A stretch of 64,000 nt of DNA, taken from assembly GCF_009689005.1 (NCBI RefSeq), contig NZ_AP021879.1:4766652-4830651 (forward strand). The letters are read 5' to 3'. The notes under the pieces were generated by a model. It made no database searches and was not told the origin of the DNA. It was given only the letters and a program-made list of their open reading frames with translations. The DNA is from Desulfosarcina ovata subsp. ovata (GTDB lineage Bacteria; Desulfobacterota; Desulfobacteria; Desulfobacterales; Desulfosarcinaceae). Positions 1 to 9,326 of this stretch are shown here, in pieces. A program made the position numbers and the translations under genes. Within the stretch, counting starts at the first letter, position 1, and each line of letters starts with the position of its first letter.

Positions 1-566
1 ACGGTAACTTCATCCGCATCGACATGGAGGATTCCGCCTGCGTCGACCGCGAGATCGACCTCTTCCGGCGTCTGCATGCGGAATATCCCTGCCATGTGGG
101 ACTGGCGGTGCAGGCCTACCTGCGCCGGTCGCGGGCCGATCTGGACAGCCTGGTGGATCTGCATACCCCGGCGACCCCGCTCAACCTCCGGCTGTGCAAA
201 GGGATTTATGCCGAGCCGTGGCGGGTGGCCTTCCAGCGTCACGACGAGATCAACGACCACTTTTTGGAAGATCTGGAATTCATGTTTCAAAACGGCATTT
301 ATCCGGGCATTGCCACCCATGACCGCGACCTGATCGATGGCGCCCACTCGCTGATCGACACTTACCAGGTGCCAACCGACCGATACGAGTTTCAGATGCT
401 GTACGGGGTCACGCCGGAACTGCGGCGCACCATTATCGAAGCCGGGCACACCATGCGCGTTTACGTGCCCTATGGCCGCCACTGGTTCGGCTACGCCACC
501 CGGCGGCTCAAGGAGAACCCGAAGCTGGTGAGCAGTATCGTCCATTCAATGCTGTTCAATCGCTGA
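1..566 (+). CDS. Proline dehydrogenase, C-terminal part (5' end outside window)
   Basis: The frame is open from the window edge and ends at 566, giving about 188 residues. It carries the end of a proline dehydrogenase (FAD-linked, oxidises L-proline to pyrroline-5-carboxylate). Recognisable pieces are the LRLCKGIYAEP segment, IATHDRDLI, FEFQMLYG-like FQMLYGV, and the C-terminal MRVYVPYGRHWFGYATRRL followed by EN, which corresponds to the substrate-binding end of the PRODH barrel. It ends right after the barrel, so it is the monofunctional type rather than a PutA fusion continuing downstream. The true start is not visible. The next gene begins 47 bp downstream on the same strand. Confidence 0.88.
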   Translation, partial: GNFIRIDMEDSACVDREIDLFRRLHAEYPCHVGLAVQAYLRRSRADLDSLVDLHTPATPLNLRLCKGIYAEPWRVAFQRHDEINDHFLEDLEFMFQNGIYPGIATHDRDLIDGAHSLIDTYQVPTDRYEFQMLYGVTPELRRTIIEAGHTMRVYVPYGRHWFGYATRRLKENPKLVSSIVHSMLFNR

Positions 567-613
567 CCGCCCCCCCAACAGTCAAGCCATGAACGCCACC
601 AAGGGGTAAAAAA

Positions 614-2332
614 ATGTTGTCACGGTCAGAATTGAAACAAAAGCTGTCTGCCATCGATGGCCGGGATTACACCCATTACCAGGCCATCCGGGGCAGTTAT
701 GACTTTGACCTGTTCAAACTGGTCGTCCAGCAAATCCCCAAGGATCCCTTTGCTCCGCCCCACAGCGGCGTTTATCGAATCCAGCTGCACCGTGACGATC
801 GGCGGGTCGTCAATCCGGATCTGCGTTCACGGGTGCAGACGATCGCCTTTGCCGATTTTCTGGCCAGGCGGTTTGCAACGGCCTGCCTGGGTATCGGCAA
901 AGGCAGGCGCGGAACCGGCCGCAGCGGCATGATCACGATCGAGCCGCCCGGGCAGGCGATTCTGGCGCGCAACAGCGTGGTCGTCACCGATACGATGATC
1001 GAGGTACGCTGTTTTTTGGGACTTCCGGCCAACGGCCGGACGATCGATGCCGTCACAGCAAATGTCATGCTCCTGGATGAACTGCCGGTGATTGTCGACC
1101 AGGCCCTTCGCCGGGAAAATGTCGACGCCCGGGCATTGAACGAGCATATCGCCGTGGCTGAAGACGCCGAATCGCTTCGCGCGATGCTTGACCCGCTCGA
1201 CCTGGTGGCTTTTGTTGGCGAAGGGGCCATCCTGCCCCGGGAAAGCGGAACCAGTGATCGGCCCGGGACCGATACGCCGTTGATCCCGTTCAGCGTTCCC
1301 GCCGCATTGCGCATTGACGTCGACCTGCACCATGCGGGAAAAGTCCGGGGCATGGGCATTCCCAAAGGCGTCACCCTGATCACCGGCGGAGGGTATCACG
1401 GCAAATCGACCCTGCTCGAAACCCTGGCCTTGGGGATCTATAACCATGTTCCGGGGGACGGCCGGCAGCAGTGCGTTTCCCTTGCCCAGACGGTCAAGGT
1501 CAGATCCCATTCGGGGCGATCCGTCGTCAAAACCGACATTTCCGGTTTTATCGACAACCTGCCCTTTGGCAAGGACACCACCGCGTTCAGCACCCGGAAT
1601 GCCAGTGGCAGCACATCCCAGGCGGCCACGATCATCGAGGCCATCGAAGCCGGCGCCCGGGTCCTGCTGATGGATGAAGATACCTGCGCGACGAATTTTC
1701 TGATCCGCGACCGCAAGATGCAGCAGCTGGTCAACCGGCGCGATGAACCGATCACCGCGTTTATCGACCGGGTCCGGCAGCTCTACACGGAAAGGGGGAT
1801 ATCGACGGTGCTGGTGCTGGGCGGTGTGGGTGACTATTTCGATGTGGCCGACCATGTGATCCAGATGATCCATTACCGGCCCGAGGATGTGACCGCCCGC
1901 GCCCACCGGATTGCCGAATCGTTCCCGGTAAAACGAGCGGTTGAAAGCGGCCCGGCCTCGCTTGCCGTCCGTGCACGTGCTCCGCTGCCCGGCAGCATCG
2001 ATCCGGTCAACGCATACGGAAAACAACGGATCCATGCCCAGGATGCGTACCGCCTGGTTTTCGGGGAGCAGCGGGTCGATCTCACCGACCTCGAGCAACT
2101 CGTGGAGGCTTCCCAGACCCATGCCATCGGATACGCCATGCAGTACGCAAAAAAATATATGGACGGCAGCCGCCCCCTGCGCGATGTGGTCCAGCGGGTC
2201 ATCAAAGATATGGAGGCGGGGGGGCTGGATGTCGTCCGTGACCGCATTTGCGGCCATCTTGCCGGTTTCAGAGGGCTTGAACTGGCGTTCGCCTTGAACC
2301 GGCTGGGCGGTTTTGATGTCAATCAACTCTGA
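614..2332 (+). CDS. ABC-class predicted ATPase (PF09818-like)
   Basis: This 572-residue protein matches the uncharacterised 'ATPase of the ABC class' family. The N-terminus has the typical YQAIRGSYDF and IPKDPFAPPHSG segments. A Walker A variant, GGGYHGKSTLLE, lies near residue 258, and LLMDEDTCATNFLIRD near residue 350 serves as the Walker B region. It has no membrane segment and no transporter partner nearby, so it is probably cytosolic; the family's role is unknown. The start is set by AAGGGG just upstream of ATG 614. It overlaps the unused upstream part of the next frame but not its preferred start at 2388. Confidence 0.85.
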   Translation: MLSRSELKQKLSAIDGRDYTHYQAIRGSYDFDLFKLVVQQIPKDPFAPPHSGVYRIQLHRDDRRVVNPDLRSRVQTIAFADFLARRFATACLGIGKGRRGTGRSGMITIEPPGQAILARNSVVVTDTMIEVRCFLGLPANGRTIDAVTANVMLLDELPVIVDQALRRENVDARALNEHIAVAEDAESLRAMLDPLDLVAFVGEGAILPRESGTSDRPGTDTPLIPFSVPAALRIDVDLHHAGKVRGMGIPKGVTLITGGGYHGKSTLLETLALGIYNHVPGDGRQQCVSLAQTVKVRSHSGRSVVKTDISGFIDNLPFGKDTTAFSTRNASGSTSQAATIIEAIEAGARVLLMDEDTCATNFLIRDRKMQQLVNRRDEPITAFIDRVRQLYTERGISTVLVLGGVGDYFDVADHVIQMIHYRPEDVTARAHRIAESFPVKRAVESGPASLAVRARAPLPGSIDPVNAYGKQRIHAQDAYRLVFGEQRVDLTDLEQLVEASQTHAIGYAMQYAKKYMDGSRPLRDVVQRVIKDMEAGGLDVVRDRICGHLAGFRGLELAFALNRLGGFDVNQL

Positions 2333-2387
2333 CGATCTTTGCGATCAAAACGAGTGCTCACCCGCCAGGGCAACAGGAGAATCGCCC

Positions 2388-3230
2388 ATGCCCATCGCTA
2401 CCATTCGTTCGGTTATCGGGGCTTGGATCGTCCTCGTCTATTCCATCTGTACGGTCGCGGCCGATCCGCCGTCCCTTCAAAAGGCCAGCGGTTACACGGG
2501 CAGCCAAGCGGTTGCCGGATGGCTGATGAGCGAAAAACTCGACGGCATCCGCGGGTACTGGAACGGCGAACGACTGCTCACCCGTCAGAGCAAAACGATT
2601 CACGCGCCCGCATGGTTCACCCGGCCCTTTCCGCCTTTTGCCCTGGATGGCGAGCTGTGGCGCCGGAGAAACGATTTTGCCTTCGTGCAGAATACCGTCC
2701 TGGACCGGGTGCCCGCGGAAGGGTGGCGGGAGATCACCTACAACATTTTTGAAGCTCCTGCAGCGCCCGGCGACTTTCCTGCCCGGCTGGCAAAGGCCCG
2801 GGCGTGGTTTCAGACGCATCCCGCCCCGCACGTGCGCATCATCGAGCAGCAGGTCTGCCGGGGCCGGGAGCACCTGGACCGTTTCCTGGCAAGCGTCGAG
2901 GCCCTTGGCGGCGAAGGGGTGATCGTCAAGGACCCGGCGCCGGAATTCCACGCCGGCCGCAGCCCGTATGTGCTGAAGGTCAAGCGCTTCAGCGACATGG
3001 AAGGGACCGTGATCGCTCACAACCCCGGCAAAGGTCGGTTCAGCGGGATGCTGGGAAGCCTTGCCCTTCGGCTTGAAAGCGGCGTGGTTTTCAACCTGGG
3101 CAGCGGATTTACCCTGCGGCAACGGCAGCACCCGCCACCGGTGGGGGCCGTTGTCACTTTTAAATTTCAGGGCTTTACGCAAAACGGGATTCCCCGTTTC
3201 GCCTCGTTTCTGCGGGTGAGAAAAGATTGA
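2388..3230 (+). CDS. ligE: Exported ATP-dependent DNA ligase, LigE type
   Basis: The protein is 280 residues from ATG 2388, chosen because AGGAGA precedes it and because the first ~24 residues then form a signal peptide ending at TVAAD. The nucleotidyltransferase motifs are present: motif I SEKLDGIRGYW with the adenylated Lys, FALDGELW (motif III), EGVIVKDP (motif IV) and LKVKRF (motif V), followed by an OB-fold ending in FKFQGFTQNGIPRFASFLRV. It has no extra DNA-binding domain, as in the minimal Lig E ligases. Known Lig E proteins are periplasmic and seal nicks in incoming or extracellular DNA. An upstream in-frame start at 2313 would hide the signal peptide. Confidence 0.85.
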   Translation: MPIATIRSVIGAWIVLVYSICTVAADPPSLQKASGYTGSQAVAGWLMSEKLDGIRGYWNGERLLTRQSKTIHAPAWFTRPFPPFALDGELWRRRNDFAFVQNTVLDRVPAEGWREITYNIFEAPAAPGDFPARLAKARAWFQTHPAPHVRIIEQQVCRGREHLDRFLASVEALGGEGVIVKDPAPEFHAGRSPYVLKVKRFSDMEGTVIAHNPGKGRFSGMLGSLALRLESGVVFNLGSGFTLRQRQHPPPVGAVVTFKFQGFTQNGIPRFASFLRVRKD

Positions 3231-3301
3231 TCCATTCGGGAAACGGCCCCATGCGCCTTCGCGCCATCCACCCACTTCCGATGAAAAAGGAAACGCAACC
3301 C

Positions 3302-5050
3302 ATGCCAACCGATCCAAAGCCGATGGATATCGCCCTCGGGCGCACCCCCGCCGACCTTGCCATTGTCGATGCCCGGCTGCTCAATGTCTACACTGGAGAA
3401 ATCCTGGACCACCAGTCGGTATGCACCAGCGGCGGTTGGATTGCCTATGTGGGGCCGGATGCCGGACCGGCCATCGGCGATGGGACTCAGATCATCGATG
3501 CCGGGGGCGCCACCCTGATTCCCGGGCTGATCGATGGGCATGCCCATATCGCCTGGCTGTTCACCGCCGGCGAATTTCTCGAGTACGCGGCCCGGGGCGG
3601 GACCACCAGTATTGTCACCGAGACCCTGGAAGTCTATCCGGTGGCCGGTTTGCCCGGCGTACTGGATTTTCTGGCCTCTCTCAAGGACCAGCCGATCCGG
3701 TTCTTTGGCACCGCGCCGGCCATGGTCTCCGTCAGCCGGGCCGCCACGGGCATTGCCCCCGCCGATCTCGAGAAATTGCTGCAGCAGACGGAGATCGTCG
3801 GTCTGGGCGAAGCCTACTGGCAGGCGGTGATCCAGGACCCGGACGCCTATCTGCCGGCGTTTTCGCAAACCCTGGCCCATCGCAAGCTGCTGGAAGGGCA
3901 TTCCGCCGGTGCCAGGGGCGACAAGCTGCAGGCCTATGCGGCCTGCGGGATCTCCTCATGCCACGAACCGATCAAGGCCGAGGAGGTGCTGGAGCGGCTT
4001 CGGTTGGGCCTTTATGTGATGGTGCGCGAGGGGAGCATCCGGCGCGATCTCGCCGATATTGCCGCCATCCGGGAGACGGGGGTTGACACCCGGCGCCTGA
4101 TTCTGACCACCGACGGCATTTCCCCCGAAGACCTGATCGAGATGGGATATATGGAATACGTCGTTCAGAAGGCCATTGACTCCGGCTTCGATCCGGTCAC
4201 CGCCGTGCAGATGGCGACCCTGAACGTGGCGGAACATTTTGGCCTGGATGACCGCATCGGCGGAATCGCCCCCGGCAAACTGGCCGACATGGTACTGATT
4301 CCCGACCCGGCGACCATCCGGGCGACCTGTGTGATCTGCAACGGCCGGGTTGTCTCCAGGGATGGCCATCTGGAGGTGACGCCCCGCAAACATAGTTTTT
4401 CCGTGGAGAGCCTGAACAGCATCCGGCTTCCCGAAGCCGTACGGCCGTCGGATTTTCACCTGCCCGTCGGAGCGGACACGGAGACCGCAACGGTTCGTGT
4501 CATCGAGATGGTGACGGATCTGGTTACCCGGGAAGTGACGATGACACTCCCGGCCACGGGCGGGGCGATCCACGCCGACCCGGACAACGATCTGGCCAAG
4601 ATTGCGGCCATTGACCGGACCCATCGACCGGGCAAGCGTTTCATCGGTCTGATCAAGGGCTTGGGTCTGCGTTCGGGCGCCATGGCGTCCAGTGCCGCAT
4701 GGGATACGTCTTGCATCATTGTCGTGGGTACCAGCGAAACCGATATGGCCCTGTGCGTCAACCGCATCCGGGAACTACAAGGCGGAACGGTGGTTTGTGA
4801 TCGCGGCCGCGTGGTCGCCGAACTGCCCATGCCCGTTTTCGGAATTCTTTCCGAGCGCTCCATAGACGAGCTGATCGAGGCGCGCAAAACCATCAAACAG
4901 GCGTTGGCGGGACTCGGCGTTGCCTTGCCCGACCCCATGCTGACCCTGGTGACCCTGACCGGCGCGGCGATCCCCTACCTGCGCATTTGTGAAGAGGGGC
5001 TGGTCAACCTGAAAGATGGGCAGACGGTGGGCCTGTTTGGCGACCGATGA
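3302..5050 (+). CDS. ade: Adenine deaminase
   Basis: From ATG 3302 the protein is 582 residues, close to E. coli Ade. It converts adenine to hypoxanthine plus ammonia in purine salvage. The amidohydrolase metal motif is in PGLIDGHAHI. Other family marks are LEGHSAGARG, SCHEPIKAEE, the DG in LTTDGISPEDL, the GKLADMVLI strand after the barrel, and the separate C-terminal adenine-deaminase domain ending in KDGQTVGLF. The start is favoured over the earlier in-frame ATGs by an AAGGAAA motif 9-10 bp upstream and by the family length. It follows ligE by about 70 bp and is co-oriented with it. Confidence 0.93.
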   Translation: MPTDPKPMDIALGRTPADLAIVDARLLNVYTGEILDHQSVCTSGGWIAYVGPDAGPAIGDGTQIIDAGGATLIPGLIDGHAHIAWLFTAGEFLEYAARGGTTSIVTETLEVYPVAGLPGVLDFLASLKDQPIRFFGTAPAMVSVSRAATGIAPADLEKLLQQTEIVGLGEAYWQAVIQDPDAYLPAFSQTLAHRKLLEGHSAGARGDKLQAYAACGISSCHEPIKAEEVLERLRLGLYVMVREGSIRRDLADIAAIRETGVDTRRLILTTDGISPEDLIEMGYMEYVVQKAIDSGFDPVTAVQMATLNVAEHFGLDDRIGGIAPGKLADMVLIPDPATIRATCVICNGRVVSRDGHLEVTPRKHSFSVESLNSIRLPEAVRPSDFHLPVGADTETATVRVIEMVTDLVTREVTMTLPATGGAIHADPDNDLAKIAAIDRTHRPGKRFIGLIKGLGLRSGAMASSAAWDTSCIIVVGTSETDMALCVNRIRELQGGTVVCDRGRVVAELPMPVFGILSERSIDELIEARKTIKQALAGLGVALPDPMLTLVTLTGAAIPYLRICEEGLVNLKDGQTVGLFGDR

Positions 5051-5077
5051 AATGAAAATCGCTGCGAGTTTACCCCA

Positions 5078-5680
5078 ATGGCTCAAAAAAAAGACTCCCT
5101 GGATCACGTTCTCGTCTCCGTATGGGCAATGCTCGCGCGGGGCGCTACCCGCGTCACCGATCCGTTTAACCGGCCGGCCTTGGCCAGCGGAAATTCGTCG
5201 GGGTGCGGGGTAAGAACGGTCATCCTGCGCCAGGCCGACGAGGCGGGGCGGCGCCTGATCTGTTATGCGGACGTGCGCTCTCCCAAAATTGCCGAGATCG
5301 AGGCGTGCGGAAGCATCCAATGGCTGTTTTACCATCCCCGCAAAATGGTGCAGGTACGGGTCGCCGGGCCGGCCACGGTGCATACCGACGACGCCACGGC
5401 CGAGGCGCAGTGGAATCGGGTCAAGGGATTCAGCCGGCTTAGCTATTGCGCCGAACGCCCGCCCGGATCTGTGCTGGATCGGCCATCGTCGGGCTTGTCG
5501 GCGCGATTGCGCAACGATCTGCCCAGATTGATGCAGAGCAATGCCGGACGGAAGAATTTTGCCGTCATCCAAGGCCAAGTGGCCCTCATCGACTGGCTGA
5601 AGCTGCGTCCATCGGGAAATGTCCGCGCGCGATTCCAATGGGATGCCGACGGGCTGAAGGCCAGCTGGACTGTCCCCTGA
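5078..5680 (+). CDS. Pyridoxamine 5'-phosphate oxidase-like FMN-binding protein
   Basis: This 200-residue protein has the split-barrel fold of PNPOx-like proteins. GVRTVILRQADEAGRRLICYADVRSPKIAEI resembles the RTVVLR...FHTDxRSxKxxxL FMN-binding region, followed by IQWLFYHPRKMVQVRVAGPA. The C-terminal LKLRPSGNVRARFQW is the usual last strand pair. It is nearer the Alr4036/PF12766-like subgroup than true PdxH, so the substrate is unknown; flavin binding is inferred from the family. It starts 27 bp after the adenine deaminase stop and is probably co-transcribed with it. The Shine-Dalgarno sequence is weak. Confidence 0.8.
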   Translation: MAQKKDSLDHVLVSVWAMLARGATRVTDPFNRPALASGNSSGCGVRTVILRQADEAGRRLICYADVRSPKIAEIEACGSIQWLFYHPRKMVQVRVAGPATVHTDDATAEAQWNRVKGFSRLSYCAERPPGSVLDRPSSGLSARLRNDLPRLMQSNAGRKNFAVIQGQVALIDWLKLRPSGNVRARFQWDADGLKASWTVP

Positions 5681-5701
5681 GCATTGCGATAACATCAGCG
5701 T

Positions 5702-7573
5702 CTATATCTTTTCCTCCGGAACCAGGGAGATGGTCAACGCGTAGGCGCCCTCCTCCAGCCGGCTGCGCACCGGATAGTCCCCCTTTTCAAACACCTTGAG
5801 CATGGCCGGATTGGTGGCCAGCACGTCGGCGGTAATGGCCCGGGCACCGCGCTGGCGGGCCAGGCGGGCCAGCATGCGATAGAGATGGGTGGCGATTCCC
5901 AGCCTCTGAAAATTCTCGTCCACCACAAAGGCAACATCCACATGGGGTTTCGACCGGTGACGGGCGAAGCGCGCTTCGGCGATGATCCGCCCCTTGCCGG
6001 GCGGCCCCACCAGCCCCACCACCGAGAGGATATTCTGGTAATCCACATTGACATAGGTCTGCATCCGGGCATGGGGCATGGTTTTGATCGGTGCAAAGTA
6101 TCGGTAGTAGATGGCCTTGTCCGAGAAACGGTAGAAAAGCCGCCGCATCTCCTCTTCATCGGAAGGTTTGATGGCACGGAAGCGGACCGTGGTACCGTTT
6201 GCAACGGTGTGCCGCTCCGATATTTCAGAGGGGTAAAGGTGGGCACTGCCTTCGAGAAAAATCTGGTCGGGGTAGATGATATGCCGGGCCTTGGCCCTCT
6301 CCACCAGCGCCGGCCGGTCTTCGGGATGGGCGATTTCGATCAATGCCTGGGCCCGCTCGCGCAAGGTTCTGGCCGATAGTGCGGCAATGCCGTATTCGGT
6401 GGCGATCATATCCACGGAATCGGGCAGGTTCATCTGATTGGGCATCGCCTCGATGGAAACGCGGATGTTGCTTTCCCCCTTAAGATTGCGGCTGGTTAGG
6501 GCGAAAATGGTGAATCCGCCGGGTGAGATTTCGGCACCATTGAAAAAATCCATGGCCTGGCCCGGCCCGGAGATGATGCTGCCTTTGCCGGTATGCATGG
6601 CAAGGCGCCCGGAAAGGTCCACCTTGCGGGCCGGGAAAATGGTCACAAAACGGGCGTTGCGACCAATTTCAAGGGGATTGAAGACCTTGTCGATACTCTG
6701 GAATTCGACAATCGGGTTGCAATCCAGCCATTGCATCAGCGCTTTCGAACCCATGGCGTAGCTGGCGACGGACTTGCCGCGAAAGGTGGCCTTGCGCCGG
6801 TTGGTGACGGCACCGCTGCGAATCAGCTCCATGACGGCGTCGGTGATAAACGGGGAGTGAATGCCCAGATGCTTCTTGTCCTTCAGATGGCGCGACAGAG
6901 CGTCATACAAAGGGCCGACGCTGAACCCGAGGCAACTGCCGTCTTCAATCACCGAGGCCACGTGGGCGGCCACCCGGTCGAAAATCGCTTCCACCGGCCG
7001 GACGGGGAACAGCGGCACGGCTTCGTCACTTTCCACCAGCAGGTCGAATTCATCCACATTGACGAAAGTATCGCCATAGGTTCGCGGAACGTTGGCATTG
7101 ATCTCTCCGATGATCAGGGATGCCTGCCCCATGACCTGCCGGCCCGCATCCACGGCAATGCCCAGAGAGCAAAGACCGTTTTCATCGGGCGGGGAGATCT
7201 GGAGGATGGCGGCATCCACCGGCACCTGTCCGTTTTTTATCAGCCTGGGGATGGTCGAGAAGCGGCTGGGGATCAGGTCTACGTCCCCGGCGGTGATGGC
7301 CTCACTGGCCACCCAACCGGAGAAGAAGGTCTTCAGCCGGTATTTGCTGGAATGAAGCGCCTCCAGGGAAATGGCATCGCCGAAACTGAGCAGTTGCACC
7401 AGGGTGAGATCCTGCAGGTTGAACGCCTCGGACGCCATGAGCGCTCTGACCAAGGTACGGGGCTCGGCCATGCCGGTGCCCAGGAAGATATTCATGCCCG
7501 GTTCGATGCGGTCCAGGGCCTTTTGCGGGGTGACCGTTTCGGGTCGCCGGTTTTCAGCGGGTGTTGCGTGCAT
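5702..7573 (-). CDS. Acetyl-CoA hydrolase/CoA-transferase fused to GNAT acetyltransferase
   Basis: The protein has 623 residues. Residues ~15-430 are an acetyl-CoA hydrolase/transferase family enzyme (FLGTGMAEPRTLV near the N-terminus, GFSVGPLYDAL, then the C-terminal domain with SGPGQAMDFFNGAEISPGG and MIATEYGIAALSARTLRERA). Residues ~455-615 are a GNAT domain (VRFRAIKPSDEEEMRRLFYRFS start, acetyl-CoA loop in FQRLGIATHL). The CoA-transferase half probably exchanges CoA between acetyl-CoA and an acid; the GNAT half could acetylate the enzyme or other proteins. Domain identity is seen; the regulatory link is inferred. It is convergent with the PNPOx-like gene and divergent from the MalY-type gene. 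Confidence 0.88.
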   Translation of the reverse strand: MHATPAENRRPETVTPQKALDRIEPGMNIFLGTGMAEPRTLVRALMASEAFNLQDLTLVQLLSFGDAISLEALHSSKYRLKTFFSGWVASEAITAGDVDLIPSRFSTIPRLIKNGQVPVDAAILQISPPDENGLCSLGIAVDAGRQVMGQASLIIGEINANVPRTYGDTFVNVDEFDLLVESDEAVPLFPVRPVEAIFDRVAAHVASVIEDGSCLGFSVGPLYDALSRHLKDKKHLGIHSPFITDAVMELIRSGAVTNRRKATFRGKSVASYAMGSKALMQWLDCNPIVEFQSIDKVFNPLEIGRNARFVTIFPARKVDLSGRLAMHTGKGSIISGPGQAMDFFNGAEISPGGFTIFALTSRNLKGESNIRVSIEAMPNQMNLPDSVDMIATEYGIAALSARTLRERAQALIEIAHPEDRPALVERAKARHIIYPDQIFLEGSAHLYPSEISERHTVANGTTVRFRAIKPSDEEEMRRLFYRFSDKAIYYRYFAPIKTMPHARMQTYVNVDYQNILSVVGLVGPPGKGRIIAEARFARHRSKPHVDVAFVVDENFQRLGIATHLYRMLARLARQRGARAITADVLATNPAMLKVFEKGDYPVRSRLEEGAYALTISLVPEEKI

Positions 7574-7758
7574 GGCGGTGTCCTGTGATGATATCGGTTG
7601 TGGCAGGGCCCGTTGACCATATTCATACTCCGGCCGTCGATGGTTCTATCCTTTCCGCACAAAAAAAACAATCGACGACAGCGGGGCTGGGTGTTATGAA
7701 AACGCCCAAAGCGTGCTTCCGCAACCATCCATCCAAACCAAAGGATCGCCCCCGTATC

Positions 7759-8973
7759 ATGGCAACCGATTTTGACCAGGAGATTGACCGACAGGGAACC
7801 CAATCCGCCAAATGGGGCGTCATCCAGGACCCCGACAACCCGTCGCGCTGGATCGCCACCGACAACTACTTCGGCGAAAACCGCCTCTTGCCCCTGTGGG
7901 TGGCCGATATGGATTTCCCCGCGCCCCAGCCGGTGATCGATGCCCTGGTCAGGCGCGCCGGGCACGGCATTTACGGGTACACCTTGCGTACGGACAGCTA
8001 CGATCAGGCCGTGGTGGAATGGATGGCCCGGCGTCACAGCTGGGCCATCGAACCGGACTGGATCCTCTCCACCCCCGGCGTGGTGCCGGCGGTCAACTGG
8101 CTGGTGCGCACCTTTGCCGGTCCGGAAAAAAAAGTGCTGGTGCAGCAGCCGGTCTACTACCCGTTTTTCAGTGCCATTGAAACCAACGGGTCAGAGATTG
8201 TTTCCAGCCCCCTGATTCTCAATGACCGCCGCTACAGCATGGATTTTGCCGATTTCGAAAAAAAGGCAGCCGATCCGTCCGTCAGCCTGTTTATCCTCTG
8301 CAGCCCCCACAATCCGGTCGGGCGGGTGTGGACCCGGGAAGAGCTGACCCGTATCGGCGAAATCTGCCTGAAGCACCAGGTGCTGGTGGTGGCTGACGAG
8401 ATTCACGGCGACTTGATATACAAGGGCGCCACGTTCACCCCCTTTGCCGCCATTAGCGAGGCCATGGCGGCCAATGCCGTGGTCTGCACCGCCCCCAGCA
8501 AAACCTTCAACCTGGCCGGCCTGCACACTTCCAATATCATCATTCCCAACCCGGCGCTGCGACGGCGCTTTCAGCAGACCCTAAACAGTTGCGGAATGGG
8601 CAAATGGGCCAATCCTTTCGGGGTGGTGGCCTGCGAAACCGCCTACCGTGAAGGCGAGCCGTGGCTGGACGATGTGCTGGCCTATATCGAGGCGAATCTG
8701 GATTTTCTCGAAGCCTATGTCGATGCCCACATCCCGGGAATTCGGGTGATCCGTCCCGAAGGGACCTACCTGGTATGGCTGGACTGCCGCCAACTTGGCC
8801 TGGACCCGTTGGAATTGAAGCGCCTGATGTTAGAAAAGGCGCGCATCTTCCCGGACGAGGGATTCATTTTCGGCCCCGAAGGGGAAGGCTTTGAGCGCAT
8901 CAACATCGCCTGCCCGCGTTCGGTCCTGAAAGAGGCGCTGGAACGGATCCGGCGGGCCGTTAGCGGCAGCTGA
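7759..8973 (+). CDS. MalY/PatB family PLP-dependent aminotransferase / cystathionine beta-lyase
   Basis: From ATG 7759 the product is 404 residues. The fold-type I PLP signature is clear: LPLWVADMDFPAPQPVIDAL at the start, YGYT, SPHNPVGRVWTREEL, VADEIHGDLIY, and the Schiff-base Lys in APSKTFNLAGLHTSN. MalY/PatB enzymes cleave cystathionine or other cysteine C-S bonds, and some aminotransferases share the fold; the substrate cannot be read here. The start is chosen by match to family N-termini; an in-frame ATG at 7696 lacks family similarity. The 185-bp gap upstream is a divergent promoter region shared with the acetyl-CoA hydrolase fusion. Confidence 0.88.
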   Translation: MATDFDQEIDRQGTQSAKWGVIQDPDNPSRWIATDNYFGENRLLPLWVADMDFPAPQPVIDALVRRAGHGIYGYTLRTDSYDQAVVEWMARRHSWAIEPDWILSTPGVVPAVNWLVRTFAGPEKKVLVQQPVYYPFFSAIETNGSEIVSSPLILNDRRYSMDFADFEKKAADPSVSLFILCSPHNPVGRVWTREELTRIGEICLKHQVLVVADEIHGDLIYKGATFTPFAAISEAMAANAVVCTAPSKTFNLAGLHTSNIIIPNPALRRRFQQTLNSCGMGKWANPFGVVACETAYREGEPWLDDVLAYIEANLDFLEAYVDAHIPGIRVIRPEGTYLVWLDCRQLGLDPLELKRLMLEKARIFPDEGFIFGPEGEGFERINIACPRSVLKEALERIRRAVSGS

Positions 8974-8993
8974 AATCCGGCCGAACCGAATTG

Positions 8994-9099
8994 TATAGCG
9001 CTTAAGATAATGTTTTTGGAAAGGCCGGAGGAAGGAAGTCGTATGGTAATACTGCGACGACCGATAACGCAGCCCAAAAACATTATCTTGAATGCTATA
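8994..9099. repeat. 106-bp inverted-repeat element (hairpin or MITE-like)
   Basis: The arms 8994-9019 and 9074-9099 are reverse complements at 24 of 26 positions (outer TATAGC, inner AAGATAATGTTTTTGG on the left arm). They enclose a 54-bp interior without a good open frame. The element starts 21 bp after the MalY-type stop codon, so it could end transcription or be a small non-autonomous mobile repeat. No second copy was noticed in this window. Confidence 0.6.
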
Positions 9100-9326
9100 G
9101 GACGAATCCAACCAAAATCAACCCCCATGCCCATCAGATGAAAGGTCTCCAGGCACTCGCCGAGAAAGAGGATGGCCAGGGATGGTGGCAAAGACGGGAA
9201 CCAGGCATTGATTCTTTCTTGCGCATGCCCGTCTTTGATCGACATTGACACCACATCTGGATTGCGGCATAACACAAAAGATCCATCCACCGATCAACCC
9301 GCCGGAAAAACAAGGGAGGAGACCCC
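9100..9326. other. Intergenic stretch, no gene seen
   Basis: This is about 230 bp between the inverted-repeat element and the zinc-ribbon gene. I see only short overlapping frames with no family features. An AGGGAGGAG-type Shine-Dalgarno sequence sits at the right end, just ahead of 9327. A promoter for the small gene is expected here but no convincing -35/-10 pair was found. Confidence 0.4.

Noticed and set aside
827..2326. 499-codon open frame on the minus strand
   Set aside because: It lies entirely opposite the ABC-class ATPase gene, has a composition typical of GC-rich antisense frames (rich in Gly, His, Asp, Gln), and shows no family features.
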